Assembly (NCBI GenBank): GCA_963669155.1
Contig: OZ022597.1
Span: 13,026,826-13,090,825, forward strand
Source of the DNA: Arbacia lixula
Taxonomy: Eukaryota; Echinodermata; Echinoidea; Arbacioida; Arbaciidae
Reading direction: 5' to 3'
Length of the DNA: 64,000 nucleotides
Position 1 is the first letter of the stretch; every line of letters starts with the position of its first letter. Of this stretch, positions 1 to 10,800 are shown piece by piece. Made by a program: the position numbers and the translations under genes. The notes below the pieces were generated by a model. The model did not search any database. It was not told the DNA's origin and saw nothing but the letters and a program-made list of their open reading frames with translations.

Positions 1-660
1 TCCTCGCATTGAACACTGACATTTTGCTCTAGCAGCTAAACGAGACCTTGGTAACTCTCATCCTAATTCTAATCCCAAACCCAGTCCCAATCCCAGTCCT
101 AACCCTAACCCTAGGACACCAACATGCTTGGTGCTTAGCTTGACCAGACTGATGGCATACTCCTTGCAGAAGCTGAAAGAGACACTGTTACCTCTCATCC
201 CAATCCCAATCCCAATCCTAATTCTAGTCCTAACTCTAACCCTAGGACACAGTGCTTACCTTGACAAGGCTGATGTCACACTCCTTGCATCAGATGATGA
301 CTTTGGGATCCAGAAGCTTAAAGAGACCCTGGGAACTGTCATCCCAATCCCAATGCCAATTCTAGTCCTAACTCTTACCCTAGGGCACAGTGCATACCTT
401 GACAAGGCTAATGTCACACTCCTTTCATCAGATGACTTTTGGGATCTAGAAGCTAAAAGGGACCCTGGTAACTCTCATCCCAGTCCCAAACCCAACCCTA
501 ATTTCAGTCCTAGGACACAGTGCTTACCCTGGCGAGGCTTATGTCACACTCCTTTCATCAGATGATGACTATGGAATCCAGAAGCTGAAAGAGACCCTAG
601 TAACTCTCATCCCAATCCCAATACCAATTCTAGTCCTAACTCTAACCCTAGGACACAGTG
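1..660 (-). repeat. Minisatellite seeded by the 3' edge and donor site of ATP6V1E exon 4
   Basis: About five diverged copies of a 125-150 bp unit precede the real exon edge in plus-strand order, near 1-60, 130-190, 250-330, 388-470 and 510-595; the genuine edge is at 657-740. Each unit resembles the end of exon 4 (plus-strand motif ACAAGGCTGATGTCACACTC, then CCAGAAGCTGAAAGAGAC) and most keep the donor, read as CTTAC on the plus strand. Between the exon-like blocks lies a C-rich stretch of short CCCAAT or CCCTAA-like words, partly telomere-like. The array continues to the left window edge, so its full size is unknown. It lies in the intron downstream of exon 4. Confidence 0.85.
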
Positions 661-665
661 CTTAC

Positions 666-3144
666 CTTGACAAGGCTGATGTCACACTCCTTGCATCGGA
701 CGATAACGTTGGGTTCCAGAAGCTGAAAGAGTCCCTGTGCGAGCAGGCCCTGGACCACATTCTTGTACTTGGTCCTGTTCTTGGTCAGCTCGGTGAGCCG
801 CTCTTGGGCCTCATCCAGAGTGGCCTGGACATGGTCCTCCCTGGTCTTCAACACCTTGAGTCTGGCCTGGTTCAACATGTTGGACTGTAGACTGGGGAGA
901 TGGAGCAATGAGTATTGAATTATGAGATAATGCAATGATGAAGAGAAAGAAGGAGTGAAAGAAGAAATAAGGAGAGGGAAAGGAAAAAAGAAGAAGGAAG
1001 AAGAAGAAGAAGAAAGAAAGGGTGAGGGAAATGATCTTCAGGACCTTGAGTCTAGCCTGATTCAACATGTTGAAGTAAAGGCTTTTGAGAAATGATTTAG
1101 CAATGAGTATTGAATTATGAGATAATGCTTAATGACGAGAAAGAAGGAGTGACAGAAGAAGTAAGAAGAAAGAGAGGGAAAGGAAAAACGAAGAAGGAAG
1201 CAGAAGAAAGAAAGGTTGTGGGTAATGATTTTCAGCACATTGAGTCTGGCCTAGTTCAACATGTTTGACTGTAGACTGGTGATATATGATATAGCAATGA
1301 GTATTGAATTATGTGATAATGCATTTATGAAGAGAACGAAAGAGAGGAAGAAGAAATAAGAAGGTAGAACATAGCAGAAAGAAAGGGTGTGGGAAATGAT
1401 CTTAAGCACCTTGAGTCTGGCCTGGTTCAACATGTTTGACTGTAGACTGGGGAGCTATGATATAGCAATGAGTATTGAATTATGTGATAATGCATTAATG
1501 AAGAGAACGAAAGAGAGTAAGAAGAAAGAAGAAGGTAGAACATAGGAGAAGAAAGAAAGGGTGTGGGAAATGATCTTAAGCACCTTGAGTCTGGCCTGGT
1601 TCAACATGTTGGACTGTAGACTGGGGATATATGATATAGCAATGAGTATTGAATTATGTGATAATGCATTAATGAAGAGAAAGAAGGAGAGTAAGAAGAA
1701 GGAGAAGGTAGAACATAGGGAAGAAAGAAAGGGTGTGGGAAATGATCTTGGGCACCTTGAGTCTGGCCTGGTTCAACATGTTGGACTGTAGACTGGGGAG
1801 ATGTAGCAATGAGTATTGAATTATGTGATAATGCATTAATGAAGAGAAAGAAAGAGAGGAAGGAGAAAGAAGAAGAAATAAGGAGAAGGAAGATGGAGAA
1901 GAATGAAAGGATGAGGGAAATGATCTTCAGGACCTCAAGTCTAGCCTGGTTCAACGTGTTGGACTAAAGGCTTCTGAGATATGATATAGCAATTAGTATA
2001 GAATTATGAGATAATTCATTGATGGAGAGAAAGGAGTGACAGAAGAAGTAAGAAGAAAGAAGGAGAGGGAAATGAAAAAAGAAGAAGGAAGAAGACGAAA
2101 GAAAGGTTGTGGTTAATGATTTTCAGGACATTGAGTCTGGCCTGATTCAACATGTTGGACTGCAGGCTGGGAAGATATATCATGAATCATTCAATGATGT
2201 CATAAATTATGATGATGATGATGAAGGAGAAGAGAAAGAGCGAGCGGGAGGAGACGGAATATTAACAGAAATGAAAATGAGGAAAAGAAAGGCTAAGAAG
2301 GAGAACAAGAAGAATGAAAAAAAAGATGAAAAAAATGAGGAAAGAAGGAAAAGAAAGAAAAAGAAAAATGAGGAGAAGAACGAAGTGAAGTAGAAGAAGA
2401 TAGAAAAAGAAAAAAAAAAGCATTAGAAAAGGCACAATAACAATAACAATTACTCACATTTTCTTTTGCAGATCCAGGTTTTTCTCTTTACGGGTATAGA
2501 ACTCTGCAATCTTTATCCTCTGTTGCTGGACAAGCCGACCCTTCTCGATCTGGAACTCCTCCTCTGCCTGAAACGTAAGGAAACAATCAACTAGCGTTTC
2601 GTACCAGAGAATCTTAGAAGAAGACAATATCTGAAATATCTCAAAACGAGTAGATTTATACCTGTAATATCAATCTTGTTATTTACACTGAAAACACCAT
2701 TTCAAGAAATAAATTGAACGAAGATGGACATGAGCACATATATCTTCAATAAAATAAAGATACCCCTAACTAACCGCTAACAGTCTTTCTATAGCATACA
2801 AATAAGTAATTTTAAATACCATTTGCAGACATGTAATATATTTGCCTATGCAATGTACCTATTATCTTTGTGTACATGTATTGGTGAGTGCCAGTTCAGG
2901 AACAGTAATTTGAGATGTTCATTGTTGACTAACTAGTAACAGGGGTACTATCAGTGGATGTTACAATATATTGTTGGTTAGTAATGTTGCATTGGGGGAG
3001 TGGGAGAAAGGAGGGAGACATGTACAGTGTAGAAAGAGAAAGAGACAGAGAGAGGGAGAGAGTGAGAACGAGAGAGAGAGAGGGGGGAGGGAGAAAGGGA
3101 GAGAGGGAGAGAGAAAAAGAGAGGAGGGGAGAGAGAGAAAGAGG

Positions 3145-3175
<31 letters not shown>

Positions 3176-3274
3176 AGGGGGGAGAGGAGAGAGGAGAGAA
3201 AGAGAGAGGGAGGGAGAGAGAAAGAGAGCGAAAAGAGAGAGAGAGAGAGGGAGGGAGAGAGAAAGAGAGCGAAA

Positions 3275-3319
<45 letters not shown>

Positions 3320-6300
3320 ATATAATTACATGTAGAAGATTTGGATAAAGGTAGAAATGGAAAAGAGTAAAAAGGAAAGAAAAAACAAGAAAAACAGAAA
3401 GAGCATGACAATGACGAAGAAAATTACAGATAGAAGGAGAGATAGAAAGTAAGAGTCATAGAGAGAAAAAGAATCAGGGAGAGGGACAGAGAAAACTTTT
3501 CACAAGATCAGAGAGGAAGAAAACATATATCAAAACCCAGGAGAGAAGAGCGCAAAGAGAGCAGAAACAAAAAAACGCCAAAGGAAGTGACTGAAATCTA
3601 ATCACACTGGTTTCCTCATCTTGCATACGGTTAGTTTTGTTTTGACTACGTTATTCACGAATCTATGTACGGCAGTGGCTATGTCCATGCAAAGTACATG
3701 TAACATACAGAAAGGAGAACATGTTGTTAGCACATTTCCCAATTTTTACCAAGTCTGATTTATACGTTGACAAAAAAATATTCCATACATTGTCAAAAAT
3801 ATACTGGTTCCAAAGCAATTTAACACAAAAGATTAAATTGATGACCTTTGGAATGACCTTTGGATTACATGTACATATGTGCTTGTGCCTACCTTTGCTT
3901 CAATTTCTTCTGCTTTTTCCTTGGCCTCTTGATCAATAAAAGCCATCATGTGTTGAATCTTGGGGAAAAAGATTAAAATATAATGTCAGAAATTTAGCCA
4001 GAATCTGTCAGGCTATTGTCAAAATATACCTGTTATACAATCTTTCAATGTCGGTACCTGGAGCCATGTTCATGAAACCTTACTAGCCTACTGGTAGTTA
4101 GGTACTTAGGATGTATGTAGCTGAATGTAATTTGCTGACCATCTAGGCTTAGAACGGTTTCATGAATGTGGTCCCAGTTCTCCAAAATTAACAAGTTATA
4201 ATGCATAATTGCCTAGAAAATATTCGAAACACAGAGAGGTGAGATTACTGTTAAAGTCAAATTTACAATGGCTGGATTTTGCAAATGCTGTGAACTTATT
4301 ATGTGTGATTCACATTTAATAAAATATGATGACTCTGTGTTTGCTTTCTTGGCACCAAATGTTGCATACACTATATGTAGTAGATGTGCACCACACATCC
4401 AGCAAAGAAATATTAGACTTCATTTCATCTTTACTGGGTGCTAAACCTTGTCATTCAAATAAAACATAAAAAATAAGTTATAGTGGAGAATGGCTTCACA
4501 ATATACAACTACCTGCAAATGTTGTGGAACAAACATTTGCACTATATTTTCACAATTTCCAAAAATATTTTCAAACCAGAAAATATTTAATGGATGGCTC
4601 AAAATGACAGAATGTCACTTTTTGTCAGATATCCGTGCGAGACGCGTGGTACACAGCTATGGTACACATGGCTCAAAGAAAGCAAAAATAATAAGAATAA
4701 TAAGACTGTTACTGATTTTTATTCATCTTTAAAGATTACTGATCTGCACAACATCACAGCCTAGCTGCATATTCTAAGATTTTGTCAATTAAAACTAAAT
4801 CATACCTTTTAGAGAATGTTCTTTATATTTGCCTTTCACCTACGTAGATGAGCACCGTATGTTCAGTGCATTTGAGTCACTGTGATTAAAAATCACAGAC
4901 GGACTCGGGTGGGCCTAGAACCCCAAATCATACCTGTAATCATAGTTTTACTCAAACTGGTTTCTTTTTTCTCCTCTGGAAGTTAAACTAACTTTGGTGG
5001 ACAATTGCCATGAAGGTTCTTTCACAACATTGCATGTAACCTGTTACAGTAGCTGCCACCCTAGACTGAAAAATCGCTCTCTGTGGGACGTTGGATCTGC
5101 TGAGATTGCATCTGGCTCCTCTGAACGCCCTACCTAGAGACTGAACATTACTCCTGTAATGGCGAGCACACTGCTCGGTGCAGTCAAATTGAAATGAATA
5201 CAAACGGCCGATCAATTTTACTTTTCTCTGTCTTTAACAAGCCCAAATCCACAATTGGTATTTAAATATTATTGCATAGGTTCTATACTTACAATATCTG
5301 GCTTATACAACTCGGTTTTAAACGAGCACTTCGGACAAGTCCGTTTTGTCATTGTTTTTGTCATTTGTTCATTTGATGCAGGTCACCATTTTAAATCTGA
5401 AAACGCTAATGCCAATGCAAATATATGAATAAGAAATTGAACGCATATGCACATTTTTTTCCCGCTCATATGCTGTATGCTTTTTTTTTACCGTCGAAAG
5501 ATGTGACGATTTAAATATTCATAGCCAGCAGCACGTCGAACAATCCGATTGGTCAAATTTATTTCAACTCGAGCAGATTAAAAAGGTCTGCTACATACGT
5601 TGATGGACGGAAAGTCTGAAATTTTCACCTTTCTATATATTTCAAGGGAAGTTTGGTCCTAAAATTTACGAATACATGTATATACATATAGATTAGATCT
5701 CATTTTGATTGAGGTGGATGTGTTGCATCATAGCTTGAAAGATGTTAAAATTTGAGACAAAGTTGTTGTGACGTGCAACACATGTGCATTTATTAACCCC
5801 TTATTACAAAATTCAGATATGAATATCGAGAATAGCATGTTTGCCTAGACTAACTTTCGAGCGGAATATGACCAAAATGGAAAACTAAAAAATTGACGAA
5901 TTGATATCACAAAACAAGTTCACAACAATCTTCATCAAAATTATTTGTTGTACATCAAGCCAATCACTTTATGAGAATAATCAATGTTTTAAATAATACC
6001 TCACCCCATAATAATTCAGCCTGATATTTTATCAATAATTGCGGAAAGTCGTGAAAAAGGCTATCCATTTTGTCTGGAAATTCTCAACCGGTAAATTAAA
6101 GGCGGTAGGGCCTAGCTAGTAATCGATACACGAGATGAAAAAGATGTCACTGATAATCTAGCATTTTCTCTGAGAAATGGTTTAGCATGATCAATACTAT
6201 AATGAGTCCTACATGAGATAGCACTAGCATAAATAGCCTCAAGATTGTTGGACCCTGTTGATAAGAGTTATCACACTCTCGTCTAGATCCAGTGCTGGCC

Positions 6301-6530
6301 GGGTCGTCGTCGGCGATTGCCTAGCACTGTACCAGACCGCACCCGGCGCGCCCGGCCTGAGCCTGGCTCCGAAACTCGTGACTAAACGAAGCTGGGCAGA
6401 TGTCTCAGAGGCTTGCTCTAATGCCTGTAAACTTCCCGTTATCTTTGCGAAATTAAATCAATCAAAACTATGAATTAATATTTAAATATTAGCTTACTTG
6501 TTTTTGCACATCTTCGTCGCTCAAAGCCAT
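666..6530 (-). CDS. ATP6V1E1: V-type proton ATPase subunit E, exons 1-4 (3' end outside window)
   Basis: Subunit E pairs with subunit G to form the peripheral stalks that hold the V1 head of the vacuolar proton pump against rotation, on the cytosolic face of acidic organelles. Coding exons on the minus strand are 6530-6498, 3958-3893, 2567-2458 and 891-666. All introns are GT-AG and the phases join (0, 0, 2, 0), giving 145 of the roughly 226 residues usual for the family. The start is [11 protein letters not shown], followed by [22 protein letters not shown] in two pieces of the same exon, then [30 protein letters not shown] and QGLFQLLEP, all hallmarks of subunit E. The N-terminal half is the expected long charged helix. 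The remaining C-terminal exons lie left of base 1. Both introns flanking exon 4 carry tandem arrays copied from the edges of that exon, described separately. The one-gene or two-gene status (E1 or E2) cannot be decided here. Confidence 0.95.
892..2175 (-). repeat. Minisatellite seeded by the acceptor and 5' edge of ATP6V1E exon 4
   Basis: Seven further copies of the start of exon 4 lie upstream of it in the intron, near 1035-1080, 1225-1285, 1400-1455, 1577-1625, 1752-1800, 1929-1975 and 2122-2170, with a period of about 165-190 bp. Five of the seven contain the acceptor region (CCCCAG or a mutated form, then CTACAG), and all carry codons close to [13 protein letters not shown]; similarity to the exon then stops right after the lysine codon. 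In the true exon the next residues are TREDHVQ, whereas the copies run into a purine-rich spacer (plus strand GAAGAAAGAAGGAG type). The same unit also carries the motif AATGAGTATTGAATTATG. The exon part is better preserved than the spacer. Confidence 0.9.
2200..2420. repeat. Purine-rich GAA/GAAAA tract in ATP6V1E intron 3
   Basis: The plus strand is almost pure purine with degenerate GAAAA and AAGAAG words, beginning with a (GAT)n block near 2210. It continues the spacer composition of the adjoining exon-edge array. The open frame across it has only K, E, R and N residues and I do not regard it as coding. Confidence 0.7.
3040..3320. repeat. (GA)n purine tract with G runs
   Basis: Near-pure GA dinucleotide sequence with interspersed GGG blocks and an 11-base G run near 3165, inside ATP6V1E intron 2. 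Open frames on both strands here are low-complexity RERE/SLSL translations. Confidence 0.9.
4059..4175. mobile_element. Short inverted-repeat element (MITE remnant)
   Basis: The ends GAGCCATGTTCATGAAACC and GGTTTCATGAATGTGGTCCC are inverted copies of each other with a few mismatches, enclosing about 75 bp that are also partly complementary. This is the layout of a small foldback MITE. It lies in ATP6V1E intron 1, close to exon 2. Confidence 0.6.
4176..6497. other. ATP6V1E intron 1, mostly unassigned
   Basis: AT-rich intronic DNA. Apart from the dispersed repeat near 5085-5170 (listed separately) I see no convincing feature. A short minus-strand frame near 5350-5285 encodes a CxxC-bearing stretch ([16 protein letters not shown]) followed by GTAAGT. 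It might be an exon, but it has no partner I can find and no family I recognise. Confidence 0.4.
5085..5170 (+). repeat. Dispersed repeat, copy 1
   Basis: The stretch GTTGGATCTGCTGAGAT followed by CATCTGGCTCCTCT and AACGCCC recurs in reverse orientation near 21615-21680. It is an unnamed interspersed repeat with no visible ends or coding capacity. Confidence 0.55.
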
Positions 6531-6730
6531 CTTGAAATAGTTAATTTAACCGCACAATTCAGTCGAAAAGGCCGTCCCCCTGCGTCTTTCTACGTTTCAG
6601 GTATAAACGATAGTAATCAGTGAATGCAATCGATATAATTGCCTTGGGATTGAAGGCAGTGGCAGTGCGGTGGCAAAGTATTTTGCTGACCGCTAGTATT
6701 CTGCAAAAAATAGCCAAATTTCAGAACCTG

Positions 6731-6747
6731 TTTTTTTTTTTTTTTTT

Positions 6748-6816
<69 letters not shown>
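6731..6816. repeat. Poly-T followed by (TC)n
   Basis: About 22 T residues are followed directly by some 30 TC dinucleotides. Confidence 0.95.
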
Positions 6817-6819
<3 letters not shown>

Positions 6820-7207
6820 ATCAAATCCGTCAAAGGATAAGAAAGTTTTTTTTTAGACTTGATTTTGTGACGTTACGTGTGAGATGCTCTTCATGTGTTG
6901 TGTGCTGTATGAATCCATAAATTTTCCCTTTTCTGTTTTTTGATGAAGGAATAGATAATTTCCAAACATGCTAATGAAATACACAGGTAAAACGGGGTAA
7001 TTGCTATGAACTTTTTTTTTTTTTTTTTTAGAGAAGTGAAAGATTTTAAAAAATAGTACACATCATATTGGATAGTACCTCGCAAGTGACGTCAATCGCC
7101 AAAAAATCAAAACTTTAACTTTTTTACCATTTTCGACCAATTAACCTTCACATTCATGTCGGCTCTTATCAAAAGCAGTTTTTACTTTATGATGGACTGT
7201 ACCTTTA
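6817..7207. mobile_element. Decayed TTAA-type MITE remnant
   Basis: Pieces resemble the element at 14496-14980: CCGTCAAAGGATAAGAAAG near the left, a GAGCACCTCGCGCATG-like block near 7078-7090, and an end reading GGACTGTACCTTTAA. The left terminal repeat is not recognisable, so the limits are approximate. Confidence 0.4.
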
Positions 7208-7852
7208 ATTCTCTGGCGGTGACTGTGATGCAATTATTCTGACTGATAATCATTTGTGCCCAGTCATTAATTTTCACCAAAGTACATTATCTTTTCATGT
7301 ATCAAAAATCATTTTAATTGTCTATAAAGCGCTGTTTAAAAAGAATGTAATTCTATAGTTTTTGTTTTAGTTTCTGAATATGAAGATCATACAAATCAAT
7401 GAATTACTTGGGACAACAATAAACACAGATTTTAATGTTTTTTAAGCCATTTTGTTATAAGGAGCTTTCTATGCTGATGGTAATAACGACGAAAATCACT
7501 GTACATACGCTGGGGCAAAAATAGCCCCATTGGGTGAATAAGCCACGAAATATTTGAGCAGTGCTATCGGAAATTAGCGATATATTCATAGTATCGAATC
7601 TATCATATGACAAAGAATACACATTCTTTTACATTTATATGGTTTTACATATTTTATTTTTTATATAGATATTTGATACTCACAAAATATAACATGATAC
7701 TTAAGTGATATTTTATATAAGAAAAATATTAATTGATTTACACAAAATTCTCTTTTATTTTATCACAATCCTGCAATTGAGTGAACATGCCTGTTTAGAG
7801 CAGAGGGTACAAATTATAAATCTGCTGAAAAGCTTCCTATATTAAAGAAATT

Positions 7853-10800
7853 ATGAGTGGAAATCAAAGGAAGAACTATTACAGCTTTGAATCACGGGAC
7901 ACCGTTTCCTGTGTTGAGTTTTCACCGTTCGAACAGTCTTCCATGGTTGTCGCATTTGGGGGAGACCTGCGCGTTAGTGTTGGAACATGCAGATTTCAGG
8001 CAAGTGCACCCCGTACCCATATACTAAAATTTGTGTCAGTGTGTGAGACTAGTACTATAGAACAGTCTGAAGCTGACTCAGTGACTGTGTCTGTGATTTG
8101 TGATTAAGTTCATAATCGTATGATGGACGTGTACCGGGGGATGGGAGGGGAAGAAGTCTCACTCTGGCTTACTTGATTGGATTTTGATCGAGAATAAAAA
8201 AAACTGAAACAAATCAACGAAGAAGAATTTAAATTAAAGAAGAAATATTTATTACAAACCTCAACACAAATTGTGTACAACAGATAGAGGAGCGTGGTCG
8301 CTAGCCGTCGTGTACATTTTTGCTTATTATATGACGTCATCCAGCCACTGCCGAGAGGCAATCTATGAATGAAAATATAGTAAGCATGCGCCACACAGTA
8401 TTCCACCAAAACAAGTGTGAAATTCTCTATTACCTCGTGCCAAAATCGACCTAGAATTTCACTTTCCTATATTTTATATGAATTATGAAAGTTATTCTCA
8501 GGGGATATATTTTCTCACCAATACCGCACAGGTAAGCGAGTTTCGATTGCTTCTTGCTTTTCTGTCAAAATCTTACTACTTAGCGTCTCCCCCGCATCGT
8601 GTGTGTTGGAATTTGTAGAGTCTATCGCAACGTGCACAAAGTCAATTGGCTTCCGGGTTTCGGAGAGTCGCGTTAATATGCATGAAATTGCAGAGTTTCG
8701 ATAATTTTTTATCGATACCGGAGCGCTCCGATCACGAACCAAGACCATTTCCTGCGTACACAACGTGACCGGATATCGTTATCACTATCGATACTTCCAC
8801 ACGCAGTCCGAAGGAATTATTTTGGCAACCACGTGGTCATGATGTGATCTGCGCGATTGCCCAATGAGCGGTCTCCGAATCGCTGTGCGGAGACGATCTA
8901 TCCGTTGTACACAGTCTATGGACAATTGTTCGTTGTGCTCAAAGGCAAAGTTAGGGACGCCCATGTCCATGACATGTATCACTAGATGGCACTTCACATG
9001 TAACTGCGAAAACGGAATGGCAAAATGGTGAGCGCATTATCTGTGACTCAGAGACGATGCTAAAATCTTGTTTAAATAAATACTTTTCTTGTTAAGGTAT
9101 TTTGCCAAAATTAATGATTTCTATGGATTATCAATAGTGCAAACAAGCGTATATGGTGAGCATTTGTATTTTGAAGTTGTTTTAATATTTTGTGGGCGTC
9201 CCTAACAAAGTTCATTTCGCAAGCGCTGCCGCTGGTTGAATCCTTAACTTTTTTACCTTGGGCTTGGATTGGACCTTTTAAGGCTAGGCAAGGCTAGGGA
9301 AGGGAAATGTTACCTTTGTGGGTGAAACTGCCCTTAGGATGGCTACAAAGAGCCACTAGTTCAATTCTTACAGGAGGGAATAAAGCCAGGAGGAGAAGTT
9401 ATATGGCCTGGCCTTGGGTGACATTGCTCTCTAACTCTGTGTGGGTGTATGATGCTACTTCTTTAGTTTCGTTTATTTGTGTTTGATAAATGTTTCAATC
9501 TGTTTATGTTTCAATCTATTTATGTCATGTTTTTTCTTGATGTATGTATTTCAATGTTATTGTTTTTAAAGTTGTGTTGGAATAAAAACTGAACTGAACT
9601 GAATGCTAGCTGTCTCCTTGGCTTTGGCTTTGCAGGAGGAGGACAGGGCTGTGACAGGGTGCGAATACCAGCACCTCCGAGACTTCCACCATGGCACCAG
9701 GGTGCTAAGCATCGCCTGGAGTCCGGCCACCTCCCTGGATGTGTTGCCTCGCTGCCTGAGGTACTGGAAGGGCTGGGCATCTCACGTCACTCAACCTAGG
9801 GAATAATTGAGGGGCAATCCAGGGGCCCATATCACAAAAGCTAGGATTGATTGTACAATTGCTATCAATCGTTAATCCATATTACATAGAATCTGTGATC
9901 GATATCGATCGTAGCTTGCAATTGATATTGATTGTATTTTTTGTGGATCCATCATAACTGTACAATTGATTGCAAAAAGTAGGACTGCAAATGTAGGACT
10001 TAAGATTTGATGAGCAATTCCACTCAGTGGACTTGTGTAGTGGACATGTAGTGGACCATGTTATGCAGGCTTCTAGTTCTAAGATACATCACTCAAGTGA
10101 GAGATTACTTGTCCAACATTGTCTAGTGGGCTGAGAGTCCCACTGTGATCACTGCTGTTTGCTCTACACTAAGAGTTTGGATCCAGTTATCTTGACAACA
10201 TGTTCATATGATGTCACACTTTGGTAATATATAGGGTTTGTGGTTCACCTGTTGCTTCTAACTTCGTCTTGTTTATCTGCAGGTTTTGCACGGCTGGTTT
10301 GGACAACAAGATACGGGTCATCACGTCTGACCTCAAAGACCAAGATACTGTTCAGGTACAAAGAATAATTGAAAGCAAAACAACAACAATCAAAGAACAT
10401 ACACAATTTCCTCACTCAGATTAGCCCTGATGTTTTTTTCTGTCTTTGAACTATGTATTAGAAATTTGATACTTTTGCTTGTAGTCTGTAGTGCAATTGT
10501 GTAGTGATCTCAATTTAAGCAGTATGATATGGCTATACAGTGCATGAACTGTTTGTTTCTATGTTTTTGGCTGGTCCTATCCATTTAGATCAATGCACCT
10601 GTTCATAAATTATGATATTGGATAGAAAATGAAATGAATAATCAATTATGTTATGTAAAGTGTTGTAATAGCCTCAAAGTTTGCCGTACACAGTTCCTAG
10701 CTTGATTTAAGACAATTTACAGGCAAGCCTTAAAGTAGACTTTGTAAGAGGTTTTAAAGGGGAAGAGAATCTTCGGGCCAATTTCATATTTTTGAAAGAT

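Larger units (their letters stand above)
6531..7852. promoter_or_regulatory. Divergent intergenic region between ATP6V1E and NUP37
   Basis: The two start codons are 1.3 kb apart on opposite strands, so this interval must hold both promoters. I see no clear TATA box near either start. The middle is taken up by a simple repeat (6731-6816) and a decayed repeat with a TTAA-type end (to about 7207). The NUP37-proximal 500 bp is very AT-rich. Confidence 0.5.

Noticed and set aside
892-2175. Cluster of mutually exclusive alternative exons in ATP6V1E
   Set aside because: The copies stop being exon-like after about 40 bases and lack donors at the expected distance, so they cannot replace exon 4.
2929-3411. 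Overlapping frames of 120-160 codons on both strands
   Set aside because: GA-repeat artefacts within an ATP6V1E intron.
4988-5215. 75-codon minus-strand frame with several cysteines
   Set aside because: No ATG start, part of it lies in a dispersed repeat also found near 21.6 kb, and no family match.
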